A DNA stretch of 64,000 nucleotides from Gigaspora margarita (GCA_009809945.1 WTPW01001143.1:171080-235079), one strand, 5' to 3'. Counted from the stretch's first letter, positions 1 through 8,489 are shown. Program-made: numbers and translations. The notes: generated by a model not told the origin, from the letters alone.

Positions 1-1055
1 TACAATTTCCATTGGTAAATCACCATATTGTATTCCTTTTCGTGGATCCCATTTGTTTAATTCTTTAATCCTATCAGTTAGTTCTTTTGTTAATTCTGTG
101 TCTGATGGTAGTATATCCATAGCGTAATATCTCAGCGTTTGTACTTCTTTTATTTGTTCTTGTTTATCCCAGTCCTTTTTTCTGGGTGTTTCTAATATTG
201 CAGCTCCTTTACATTGTTGTACCATGGTTTTAAATATTTCTTGGGGTAATAGTCCCGTAAGCAGGTGTTCGTGGATATCATGTCCACTTCCAAAGATTGT
301 TTCTTTTATTTGGTATGTACGGCCGTTTTTATCTTTAATGGTTCTAGCGCGAACCACATTATTAATGTGGTAAAGTTGAATGTCTTTTCCATACTTTGTT
401 AAGACTTTTTTATAGTCTTCTGTTGTTCTTCCTGCTCCTGCTGCAAAGTAGTGCTGTGTGTCAAAACACAGTCTTATTCTATCTATCGTTTTCCTGTTGC
501 AAGGTTTTTCTTATACCGATTTTCTTTAAGAACCTTGTTTCTAATTTCCAATAGTTCTTCTATTGTTGCACCGTAGCATTTATTTGCTGCCAAGTTTTCT
601 AATAATATCGTGATGTCTGTTTCTTTAGTTTGTTTTAATATTTCCTGCAGGTTTTCTATTACGTCCGATTTGTTATTATTCCGAGCTGTTCCAATATGAA
701 GTACGTAGTTCCTGGCTCCTAGATTATGTGTTCTTTGCACTTCTTCTATTATTCTTTTTGTTCTCCAATTTATGTTACCTTGCTGATTTATTGGTTTACC
801 ACTTAAGTCTAGTCCCATCGTTGCATGTATTACCAACTTTAGTTGGGATCTTGTGTTGCCTTCTATTATCCTGACATCATTTTCGATATCAGNTAAGCCT
901 CTTATNAANGTTATTTGNTTTTGTTCAAATTTATCTTTGAATTCNCCTTTTGCAGGTATATACTGCACAAATGTTTGTATAATGTTACTTCCTGTTTGTA
1001 TAGTTGCTTCTATGATGTCTTTTCATAGACCATCGCATGTTATGCCTATTAATTT
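1..1055 (-). CDS. Endonuclease IV-like AP endonuclease domain, C-terminus runs off window
   Basis: Endonuclease IV family TIM barrel (AP_endonuc_2), which cuts DNA 5' of abasic sites using three metal ions. In order I see VIHAT, VLHIG, LLENLA, CFDTQHYF, YHINNV, GSGHDIHEH and ILETP. These correspond to the bacterial enzyme's nine ligands (H, H, E, D, H, H, D, H, E), and all are present. The N-terminal LIGITCDG lies just upstream of an in-frame TGA at 1023-1025. After 968 the frame continues to a TAG at 483-485, where a one-base shift moves the reading into the frame that stays open to position 1. Several Ns between 893 and 944 suggest poor sequence here, so the shift may be an error. It is the 3'-most gene of the minus-strand block and probably the C-terminal part of the protease-linker polyprotein. 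Family assignment is strong; activity is inferred. Confidence 0.85.
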
Positions 1056-1658
1056 CTTTCTGTGCTTGTTTCTTTCACATTGCTTATAAAATAATTGCAA
1101 TGCATTTGAATCAATATGTGTTATTGTAAATAAGTCATATTTGATTCTTTCATTATGTTCTTTCCTTGTTATCTCGTTAAGTTCTTTTGAAATATCTTCT
1201 TTTTGTTCAGGCAAAGCCTTTATCTGTTGGGTTTGCCTTATTTTCTTTAGTTTTATTGGGGCGCTTGTTTCCTTTTGTATTTTGTCAAGTGTTTTGTTTT
1301 CCTTTAGCCTTTTATTGGTTCTATTTAATCCTTTTAAGGTCATAATTGATTTTCTATACTTTAAGGTTGGTATGCCTTGTTTTCTTTTAACCTTTAGTTG
1401 ATTATTATCTAATTGGTCTTTGTTACTTTCATTAGTGAGTTCTGTTTTATTTGAGTTGGGCGCCTTGTTTTCTTTTAACCAAAAGGAACTAGGCGCCTTA
1501 TCTTCAGTTTTGTTAACTGAGTTTGTTACTGTTGGTCTGTTTTGCTGGCTAGGTTGTATAGGTTCAATACTTTTTTTATTGTTGGGCACCTTGTTTTCTT
1601 TTAACCTTTTGCTTTGTGCCTCGGGTTTTCAAATTCTTTTACTTGCCTTTGGACTAGC
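1023..1658 (-). CDS. Lys/Asn-rich linker between protease and endonuclease IV domain
   Basis: The frame of the upstream protease ORF continues past a TGA at 1659-1661 and one more TGA, with no TAA or TAG, into this 188-codon stretch, which ends at TGA 1023-1025 directly before the endonuclease domain. The product is rich in K, N, T and Q. It carries a short motif three times (RLKENKVPN, WLKENKAPN, RLKENKTLD) and looks unstructured. The canonical start would be GTG at 1589, which is unlikely in a fungus. I read it as an interdomain linker of a protease-endonuclease polyprotein rather than as an independent gene. Function unknown. Confidence 0.5.
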
Positions 1659-2393
1659 TCAAGATTTATGGTGAAACGTGGATACTCGAAACTTGCTGCT
1701 AGGTTTATGCTCAGAGTATACTTCGGATAGGTTTGGCAGTAGCCTTCGTGCATTGCCGTAACCATTGTACGCATTGTACTTTTTGTGTTTGCTCAGCTGT
1801 TGTATGAGAACTCTTTGGTTATATATAGGTTGATTGTTTATGAGGATTTGATAGTTTTTTTGGTCTTTTGATATTCCTATTTGTGATTGATGTTTATTAC
1901 TAAGGAGGATGTATTTTGATTCAGTGTTTAATATGTCTATTTTTATGTTTTGCGTTAGGTAATCATTGATTTTGATATCGACTACTATTTTGCCTAATAT
2001 TTTTACATTGTTCCCTACTGCTTCAGCTATTGCTGGTTTTGCTAAAATATTTTTCAGTCCTAGTTTTTTTGCATGGTTTATTCCCATTGATGTATTAGTA
2101 GATCCTTCGTCTAACTTGAATTCTATTGGTATGTTATTTACTAATGCTATGAAGTAGAATCCTTTCGCTCCTTTTGCTTTGAGCTTGTTAATTTTTGTTT
2201 GTTCAGGAAAGAATAATTTGTTATAATTATTATGGGCAGAGTATTTTGGTCCATTAAAATATGTTTCTTTATTAAATGTAAATAGTTCTTTGGTACATGG
2301 ATATTTATACAGGTAATTATAGTATTTGTTATTGTTATACTCTCCAATACAGCCTTTAGTTATTTTAGGGAGTTGGTCATGAGTATTGGGCAT
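1659..2393 (-). CDS. Retropepsin-like aspartic protease
   Basis: This 244-residue ORF has a retroviral-type aspartic protease fold signature. A hydrophobic strand leads into LDEGSTNTSM (usual form hydrophobic-D-S/T-G-A/S), followed about 60 residues later by KILGKIVVDI and then ILLSNKHQS, which resembles the second conserved hydrophobic-G/N element. The Thr or Ser after the catalytic Asp is replaced by Glu, which is unusual. The first 80 residues are Asn/Tyr-rich with no recognised domain. It starts at ATG 2391-2393, about 10 bases downstream of the TAA that closes the Gag frame. The open frame continues through TGA into the linker and the endonuclease domain. Such enzymes mature Gag polyproteins. 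Family placement is good; activity is uncertain because of the DEG motif. Confidence 0.7.
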   Translation of the reverse strand: MPNTHDQLPKITKGCIGEYNNNKYYNYLYKYPCTKELFTFNKETYFNGPKYSAHNNYNKLFFPEQTKINKLKAKGAKGFYFIALVNNIPIEFKLDEGSTNTSMGINHAKKLGLKNILAKPAIAEAVGNNVKILGKIVVDIKINDYLTQNIKIDILNTESKYILLSNKHQSQIGISKDQKNYQILINNQPIYNQRVLIQQLSKHKKYNAYNGYGNARRLLPNLSEVYSEHKPSSKFRVSTFHHKS

Positions 2394-2401
2394 GCTCCTG
2401 T

Positions 2402-3815
2402 TTAGAAATAATAATCATTTTCATTTTCAGGTTCAGATGTTGGTTCTGATGTTTCTGATAGGTATTTATCTTGGTTCAGTTGTTTCTTGGTTTCAAGATT
2501 ATATGTTTCATATTCAGATCCTTCACTTGATTCTCCTGATGATTCAGTTTCTTCTTCTGTAGTAGTGGAATCTTCTTGATTTTCTAGGTTATATTGCTCT
2601 CAGTACTTGGTGAATCTTATGTATTCATCAAAGTTTTCTCTTTCATTATTATAATATCCTTTGTGTTTCTTTTTCTCAGAGTGGAATACCATTGGGTCTT
2701 CTATCCCTTCTTCTTCTTTTCGGTATTTGTAACAACTGTTGGTAAAGTGTATGTCCATTTTGCAGTGATCACACCACATTTTCTTATTCTTGAATTTTTC
2801 TTTGTCGTAAGGTCGGTCTTTCTTTTGAAACTGTCCTGATGAATCTTTTGGATAAAATGATGATTTCCTTATTCTTTCTTCTTTAGGTCTGTATGAATCT
2901 TTTCCTTTTCTTGAGAGTTTCCATTTCTTATATTCATCTCTTGATTTCCATTTTCTTCCTTTTTTGTCAGTATATCCATTTCCTTTATTATATTCCTTTT
3001 TATATTTCTTATTTTTTGGATATTTGTCTCTTGAGTAATTCTTTCCTTTGTTATCCTTATTAGGTTTATTTTTATTCTTGAGTCTACATTCACTCATTAG
3101 GTGTCCTTTTCTTTTACAGTGATAACATTTCATATTTCTAAGAGGTACTATTCCATAGTCTCCTTTTTTGAACTGGTTATTCTTTTTCTTTTCGTTGTCG
3201 TAATATTCTTTCTTGTTACTGAAATGTACTTGTTTCTTTTCAAATTGTTCTCTAAAGTACTGTCCTACTTTTCCTGATTTATAATAGTCATATACTCTTT
3301 CTAATGCTGCAAAGAATTGTTCAGTAGTTGTAATTTCATTATTAATTAGGTTCATTTGGCTTTTATANTCTTCTAAATCATNTCGTCCTTGTGGTANCAT
3401 TTCTTCTAGAGTTATTTGTAATCCTCCTAGGAATGATGTATTGTTTTGGCATAGGTTTAGGTCTCTTGTAAATTTGGTTTGGAAGTTTGATGCTTCGTTT
3501 ATTTCTAGTAGATATTTAGGTTCAAATTTCATTTTATTGAAGTCCTTTTGTTTTTGCTTGATCATTTTTGATGTTATATATGTTTTGTCAAACCATAGTC
3601 TGAATGATACTTGTCTTGATCTTCCATCATCATCTGCACATGTTAGGTTTCCTTGTCCCTTCCCTCCATTATGGGCAGCTTCATATATTACATTCATTGC
3701 TTCTGGGAAGTTGGTTTTGTCTAGTAAAAAGGTTCTTGGGTTATTTTCTACTGATTCCCAATCATGTCTTCTTCTTCTTAATCTATTACGAAATCGCTTA
3801 CGAAATATCCTGTTA
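2402..3815 (-). CDS. Gag-like nucleocapsid protein with two CCHC zinc knuckles
   Basis: Main ORF 2600-3697; the frame is open upstream to about 3815. The N-terminal half is helical and charged. The C-terminal half has a zinc knuckle CYHCKRKGHLMSEC, a very Lys/Arg/Tyr-rich stretch, and a second knuckle CDHCKMDIHFTNSC, both exact C-x2-C-x4-H-x4-C. These are retroviral/retrotransposon nucleocapsid features for RNA packaging. The ORF stops at TGA 2600-2602, but the same frame runs on for 65 codons of acidic, Ser/Glu-rich sequence to TAA at 2402-2404. The first ATG is at 3697, yet clear coding sequence (basic, FRKRFRNRLRRRHDW) precedes it with no ATG. It therefore probably joins the upstream ORF by a -1 frameshift. 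Ns at 3368-3397. Confidence 0.75.
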
Positions 3816-4161
3816 GGTCAGCTATATGTGTTTCATAATGTAAGTACCTTTCATAGTCGAAACATGATATTGCTAGTTTATGTATTAGATTTTTCATGAA
3901 TACTATATTATATGCTCCTGTTTTTTCTCCTTCATCCCTTGCTATATCTGCTCTGATTTCATCTCGTGTACATCGTATGTATCCTTTATCTGCTGTTCCA
4001 GTAAAGTATCCTGGTGTTAATAGATCTAAAGGTATGTATACTTGTATTGCATGTTCAAAATGGTTTCTAAATTGTACCCAATTTATTCCATTGAATACCA
4101 TTCCATTCATTAGGGTTTTAAAGTTAATTTTGTTAAGATCAGGAAATTCTACTATTGCCAT
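3778..4161 (-). CDS. Upstream ORF, possible Gag N-terminal part
   Basis: 127-residue ORF ending at TAA 3778-3780, overlapping the open Gag frame by about 38 bases in the -1 register. It has no recognised motif; the composition is that of a globular soluble protein with Trp and several aromatic residues. It starts with ATG at 4159-4161, five bases after the TAA (4167-4169) of the ORF before it. Position directly before the nucleocapsid frame suggests a matrix/capsid-like portion made alone or as a frameshift fusion. This is inference from order only. Confidence 0.5.
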   Translation of the reverse strand: MAIVEFPDLNKINFKTLMNGMVFNGINWVQFRNHFEHAIQVYIPLDLLTPGYFTGTADKGYIRCTRDEIRADIARDEGEKTGAYNIVFMKNLIHKLAISCFDYERYLHYETHIADLTGYFVSDFVID

Positions 4162-4166
4162 TTTGT

Positions 4167-4553
4167 TTATATTTCAAAGTTAGGTCTGATTCCTGTATAT
4201 AGGCAGAATTGTATGTAATCTCTAATATGTAAGTTTTCTAGGTCAAGTCCTTTTTGTAAAATTCCTTGGTCTTTAGATAGGTGTCCTATAGTTATATAGG
4301 TTAGGGAATCTTTTATTTCAGGGAATATCCTTTTGATTGGTTTTGGGTTTGGTTCGTTTTTCTGTTTTTCAAGTGTTTGTTTATATATCTTTTCAAGTCT
4401 TTCTAGAGTTTCAAGTACTTTTATGATAGTATTATATTCTCTTGCTGTTAATGTTGTCTGATATGCTGGTGCACTATCAAAATATTCTTTGAATTGACTT
4501 TGTATTTCTCTTTTTCTTGGTTCGTGATAACTTATGCTTGGGTACCTTGTTAG
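4167..4553 (-). CDS. Hypothetical ORF without an ATG start
   Basis: An open frame of 128 codons runs between TAG (4554-4556) and TAA (4167-4169). It encodes a charged, helical product with a segment rich in E, K and L (LETLERLEKIYKQTLEKQK) that could form a coiled coil, and a C-terminus with YIQFCLYTGIRP. No ATG, GTG or TTG lies in its first part; it could start at a near-cognate codon such as ATA, by reinitiation after the preceding gene, or by frameshifting. It fits exactly in the gap between its neighbours, which supports it as coding. Family not recognised. Confidence 0.4.
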   Translation of the reverse strand, partial: LTRYPSISYHEPRKREIQSQFKEYFDSAPAYQTTLTAREYNTIIKVLETLERLEKIYKQTLEKQKNEPNPKPIKRIFPEIKDSLTYITIGHLSKDQGILQKGLDLENLHIRDYIQFCLYTGIRPNFEI

Positions 4554-4593
4554 CTAATAGTTGAGTGAAAATTCTGTTAGTTTTGTTGTATTG

Positions 4594-4905
4594 CTATGTC
4601 AGTTTTGCATTCAGGTACTTTTGGTCCGTAATCTTGGTTAAATATTCTAGGTTCTGATGATATGCTATTGCTATATCTTTTATATATTCTTTTGGTTCTC
4701 CTTTTCTTATACAGTTGATTATGTATGCTTGTATTAGTTCTGCTCTTGCTGATGCTCTTTTATCAATTATGACCTTGCTTTTCTTAAAGATAGTTTCTTC
4801 GTTTTCGTCTAATGGTCTGTAGCTTTTTGGTTTAAGTATTTCTTCTGCTTGTAATTCTTGGATTCTTTGTTCGATGTCTTTTATATATTCTTCAGGATTT
4901 TGCAT
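4594..4905 (-). CDS. Small helical soluble protein, unknown family
   Basis: 103-residue ORF rich in E, K, I and Y, predicted mostly helical, with no membrane segment and no recognised domain. Its ATG (4903-4905) overlaps the TAA of the upstream membrane-protein ORF by one base (TAATG). This is the classical arrangement for termination-reinitiation on one polycistronic RNA. It ends at TAG 4594-4596. Related segments EEYIKDIEQ and KEYIKDIAI at the two ends suggest an internal duplication. Function unknown. Confidence 0.5.
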   Translation of the reverse strand: MQNPEEYIKDIEQRIQELQAEEILKPKSYRPLDENEETIFKKSKVIIDKRASARAELIQAYIINCIRKGEPKEYIKDIAIAYHQNLEYLTKITDQKYLNAKLT

Positions 4906-5237
4906 TAAATTGTTGATATTGGTGTTATGGTGCTTTCAATTTGGTTTGCTAGTTGTAATATTCTTGTTTGTTCTCGTTCTGCTAATTTTAGTTTTTTATT
5001 AAGTCTTTGTTTATATCCGAAGTATACTGCTATTATAAATATGAGTATTGCTATTAATGCTATTACTATATCTTCAATTATTACATTTGAGTCTTGGAAG
5101 TATGATGGTGTTACTGTTGCTGTAGTTACTGTTGTTTGGTATATAGTTGTTGGTTGAGCTGTTTGAGTTACTGTTACGTTTAAGGTCTGAGTTATTGTGG
5201 GTACTGATATTGTTAATAATGTAAATTGTTGACTCAT
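4905..5237 (-). CDS. Single-pass membrane protein with Thr-rich ectodomain
   Basis: 110 residues. The first 50 are Thr/Val/Gln-rich (TVTQTAQPTTIYQTTVTT), like an O-glycosylated stalk. A hydrophobic segment follows at about 54-75 (IVIALIAILIFIIAVYFGY), then a basic start of the tail (KQRLNKKLK) and a helical tail with a possible coiled coil. The basic residues after the segment predict an outside N-terminus and a cytoplasmic C-terminus. Stop and next start overlap as TAATG; the previous gene ends ten bases upstream. It is one of five small proteins with the same plan in this block. No homologue recognised. Confidence 0.55.
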   Translation of the reverse strand: MSQQFTLLTISVPTITQTLNVTVTQTAQPTTIYQTTVTTATVTPSYFQDSNVIIEDIVIALIAILIFIIAVYFGYKQRLNKKLKLAEREQTRILQLANQIESTITPISTI

Positions 5238-5247
5238 TTATCTTTTG

Positions 5248-5526
5248 TTATCTTGTTCCAAAGATTCTGCTTCCTTGTTGGAGTGATTGTTGATATTGTT
5301 GTATTTTCCTTTGTTGGTCAGGCGGTGTGAGTAGTCTAAGTTCTTGTTGGTGTTGAAATGGTTCTGGTGTTCTATTATTCCTTCTTTGTTTTTTTTTGTT
5401 ACAGCTTTTGTATATACAGATAAATATTATAAGTAATACGAATACGATTACTAGACTGAGTGAGATAATTGTAGCAGTTTGTGCTGAGATTGGTTCTTGG
5501 TTTGAAGTTTGGTTTGTTAGGTTCAT
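5248..5526 (-). CDS. Single-pass membrane protein with Gln-rich tail
   Basis: 92 residues: a short polar N-terminus with N-x-T sites (NLT, NQT), a strong hydrophobic segment at about 20-42 (IISLSLVIVFVLLIIFICIY), then KSCNKKKQRR and a Pro/Gln-rich tail. Topology is N-out by the positive-inside rule. The ATG directly follows the TAA of the upstream ORF (TAAATG), and the next ORF starts ten bases after its own stop. No known domain. Its layout repeats that of its neighbours, suggesting related roles such as surface or envelope proteins. That role is inference. Confidence 0.55.
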   Translation of the reverse strand: MNLTNQTSNQEPISAQTATIISLSLVIVFVLLIIFICIYKSCNKKKQRRNNRTPEPFQHQQELRLLTPPDQQRKIQQYQQSLQQGSRIFGTR

Positions 5527-5778
5527 TTAGCAGCAGCCTGAATTGTTGTTATATTGGGTGTCGTATGATATGTTCGGATGATTCTTGTAAAGTCTCTTTT
5601 TATACCTTTGTATTGCTATACAGCAGATTGCTATTGTTATTAAATAGATAAAGATTACTATAACTAGTGCTTGTAGCAATGAGTATGCTAAGGGGTTCTT
5701 TGATATATCTCCTGAAGTGTTATCGGTGTTTGTTGATGATACAATTGTTTCAATGGTGGTCATAGATTGATTATGCAA
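5527..5778 (-). CDS. Single-pass membrane protein with Cys tail
   Basis: 83 residues: a Ser/Thr/Asn-rich N-terminus (about 28 residues, with N-x-T/S sites), a hydrophobic segment at about 33-58 (LLQALVIVIFIYLITIAICC), a basic RYKKRLYK stop-transfer, and a short tail ending in two Cys. The stop TAA is followed at once by the next gene's ATG. The start ATG (5776-5778) lies downstream of a stretch with repeated CACGTG boxes (5790-5890). Family not recognised. Confidence 0.5.
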   Translation of the reverse strand: MHNQSMTTIETIVSSTNTDNTSGDISKNPLAYSLLQALVIVIFIYLITIAICCIAIQRYKKRLYKNHPNISYDTQYNNNSGCC

Positions 5779-5784
5779 GAATAT

Positions 5785-5890
5785 TTTTAAGTATTTTTGA
5801 TCACGTGTAAGTATTTTTGAGTTTTAGTCCTCGTGTAAATACTTTTGAGTATGTTTGGTCACGTGTGAATATATTTGAGTTTGTTTGAAT
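5785..5890. repeat. Short tandem repeats with CACGTG boxes
   Basis: Three to four imperfect copies of about 30 bases built on AAGTATTTTTGA followed by (T)CACGTGTAA lie just upstream, in transcription sense, of the 5527-5778 gene. CACGTG is the palindromic E-box bound by bHLH proteins, so this could be a promoter or operator for the distal part of the block. Alternatively it is a simple repeat. No TATA-like element can be singled out in such AT-rich DNA. Confidence 0.35.
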
Positions 5891-6015
5891 ATTTTTAATT
5901 ATGTAATTTCCAAAGATTGGTTCCTGAATAGTGTAGTTCATGTAACGTTATAATGGTAGATTTTTAAAGTAGACCGTGTTGGGCGTCTTTTTTCTTTTTA
6001 CAGGTGTTCTTTTCC

Positions 6016-6333
6016 TTATCTGTTGTATTTTGGCGGTTGTTGATATTGGCTTTGGTTTGGTTGTTGTTGATTTAAGTATTGGGCTAATGCTTGTATGTCA
6101 ATTTCTTCAAAGTTGTTTATTGGTGTTGTAAATGGTGCTTGGTTTGCTATTGGTACTTGAGCGTGTCGTTTGTAAGCCTGTTTCCTTTTTCTGATTCTCC
6201 TGATACAAATTCCTAATATTATGGCTATTGTAGATAATAAAGTTGCTATTGTCCCTAATATTTCTATTGCTAATATGTTACTATTGTTGTTAGAAGTTTC
6301 TACAGTTGTGTAGCAAGTATTGTGATTTTGGTG
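6016..6333 (-). CDS. Membrane-protein frame lacking a start codon
   Basis: Open frame of about 105 codons between TAA 6334-6336 and TAA 6016-6018. It encodes a short polar N-part, a hydrophobic segment (LAIEILGTIATLLSTIAIIL), a basic stop-transfer (RRIRKRK) and a Pro/Gln/Asn-rich tail ending in YQQPPKYNR, the same plan as the other small proteins here. No ATG precedes the membrane segment, and the frame overlaps the end of the 6300-6548 ORF. The two may be expressed as one frameshift fusion (signal peptide, Thr/Pro-rich ectodomain, membrane anchor, tail). Alternatively a base was lost. Confidence 0.45.
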   Translation of the reverse strand, partial: HQNHNTCYTTVETSNNNSNILAIEILGTIATLLSTIAIILGICIRRIRKRKQAYKRHAQVPIANQAPFTTPINNFEEIDIQALAQYLNQQQPNQSQYQQPPKYNR

Positions 6334-6548
6334 TTAGTTTTTGTGCTTGTGTTTGGAGCTTCCTGGGCGTTTGGTATTGTAGATGTTGGTGTTGCAGATG
6401 TTGGCGTTATTGGTAAGGATACGACAATTACGTCTGCTCTGATTATAGTTCGATTTCTTTGTTGATATTGATATTGTTCTGAGGCTAAGATTACTAATAA
6501 TATAAAAGTTATTATTTGTATTACTAAGGCTATTTTTATGTTAATCAT
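6300..6548 (-). CDS. Signal-anchor or signal-peptide protein, first gene of the block
   Basis: 82 residues starting MINIKIALVIQIITFILLVI, a typical signal peptide or signal anchor, followed by a Gln/Tyr segment and a Thr/Pro/Ala-rich stretch that looks like a glycosylated stalk. It ends at TAG 6300-6302, and the next membrane frame overlaps this end. It is the 5'-most ORF of the minus-strand block; upstream (6549-7500) is non-coding. Start chosen at the only ATG before the hydrophobic core. Family not recognised. Confidence 0.5.
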   Translation of the reverse strand: MINIKIALVIQIITFILLVILASEQYQYQQRNRTIIRADVIVVSLPITPTSATPTSTIPNAQEAPNTSTKTNTKITILATQL

Positions 6549-8149
6549 TGAGAATTTTGTTGGCGAAGTTGGATGCCTTTCTCTGTACTATTACTGTATT
6601 TAGGTTTCTAGAATTATTTGGCATTTGTATTGTTTTTAAGAATAGATGTAGATGTAATTTTGTAAAGTAAAGGTAATTGTGTCACTATTGGGCCCTTGGT
6701 TCTTTTATAAGAATAATTTTCAAGTTGATTAAGTTGATTATTGTAGGTCTGTTTTGTGTAAGGTTCGTTGATACAGTGGTTGTAATTAATTCTAGGTATT
6801 GGTTTTTGAGTAGTCCATAGGTATTTTTGTACTAAAATAGTGGATTCGTGGGTATAGTTTTGGTAGATTTGTTATGGTTGTGTTTATTATTTGGGTGCTT
6901 CTTTCTATTCTTTTGCCTTTTAATTCTTTTTATATATTTTATCGATTTATTTAGTTAACACTTTTGGTTTCAATATAGTTCCTTCTTTGAGGTAGCTATT
7001 CTCAAAGTTAGTTCACAAGAGTGCACGCTAGTTCACACTTGTTTCTTCATTGAAACTTTAGTCCAGAAGTTATATAGTTAAATACACTTATTAACAGTTT
7101 ATCGATAAGAAATAGTTTATATATAATAAATATAATTTGCTTTATTTATAATATTTAATATACGATAGATAATACAGTTGAATAATAATAATGTGTAATA
7201 ATAAATAAGAATGTACGCTATATAGTTTAATATCATTTAAGATATATGTATACGTTGGTGCTAATATTCAAGGTTCTAATATCGGTAATAGTTTTGTGGT
7301 ATAGATTTAATACAGTAATATGATTAACAATTTTTGTAAAATTATTAAGTATCGAATTTTTGTTGAAAATAAAATGTTAAAAATGTCGCAAGAATAACTA
7401 CATAAAAAAGGGCGGGTTTAAATACATTATTTTTGTATAATAAAATACATCACGTTCTTTCTATATTTTTCTATTTATTTCGATCACGTTATTAAAATAA
7501 TAAAATAGTTTTCGTGTTTACGTGTTATTGTTAGTAAGTTACGCTGATTTCTGTACCAGCCAGATTTGGTAATAAGGTTTGATTATCGATTTCTGATGTT
7601 CAGTTTTCTTCATGGTTTAATTTGTTCGATTTTGGAAGATGATCTTCTGGGTAATTTTATGTGGTACCCTGTACACACGATTCGATACATTAGCCAAAAA
7701 ACATTTCGGATTTGCCCTCCGAGTATTTCAATTATGCCTGCTGGGTATTAAAATTTGCCCTGACTAAGAAATAATTAGTAATAAAAAATTCTCATCTGGC
7801 AAATAATTCCAAAAAAATGCCCTGACTGTGCCACACTAAGTAAACGTTCAAATTTTACTATTAGAAAATTTTAATGGGAATTCGGATTTGCCCTGCTATA
7901 GATCCAAAATGACATACATTATGTAATCAATCGTTTATTATTTATGTTACTCATTAGAATATCGCCCAAATGGGCGGTAAACTATTTACTAACCATATCT
8001 CACCGCATACGCTTTTGTATTGTTTGTATTCGCAGGGGCTCATACGCACAATACGCATTTGTATTGGCTATGACATGGAGGTGCCCTTATAGTAACACTG
8101 TCAATATTGGGCACCAAATAAAATAATCTAGTGTAAATATTAAAACCAG
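6549..8149. other. Non-coding interval
   Basis: AT-rich, with no credible ORF. It should contain the promoter and leader of the minus-strand block, but no element stands out. Points of note are a repeated TTGCCCTGACTAAG-like phrase at 7690-7830 and a short GCCCAAATGGGC palindrome near 7966-7977. Confidence 0.4.
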
Positions 8150-8154
8150 ATGCA

Positions 8155-8365
8155 CTAAAATAATATATTTTATAGTGATGAACAAGTTTACTTATTGCAA
8201 AATTTATAATTTATAAGTGAAATGTTATTATGATACAGAATTTTCTATATTTTTATTAATTAAAATATAGAAAATTCTTCATCATACAAAGTTTTAATAA
8301 TTAATTATAATTTTGGGCTCTAAGTAAACTTATTCATTACTAAAAAATACATTATTTTAGCATAT
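8155..8365. repeat. Palindromic repeat, family P copy 1
   Basis: Near-perfect inverted repeat centred near 8257. The outer arms read TGAACAAGTTTACTTA and its complement. The inner arms contain ACAGAATTTTCTATATTTTTATTAAT and its complement in two halves around a short loop. The same unit recurs at 8490-8740 and four times at 61640-63345. It has no coding capacity; it is a MITE-like or foldback unit. Confidence 0.7.
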
Positions 8366-8489
8366 ATTCTTTTAATTTTTATAATTTTTCAAATAAAAAT
8401 GAGCATAATTATATTTTGATAAAAATTTACCAATTTTACTTATATTGATCTAAAAAATCTAGTAAATTAAAAATATATACCAAAATAAC

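Noticed and set aside
853-1089. Plus-strand ORFs opposite the endonuclease, linker, Gag and protease genes
   Set aside because: Shadows of the minus-strand coding frames, with no motifs.
1-6548. A mitochondrial or UGA=Trp genome segment
   Set aside because: Stops are all TGA here, but Trp is written TGG many times in the same proteins, and the other elements in the window have TAA and TAG stops as well. Kept only as a question to test.
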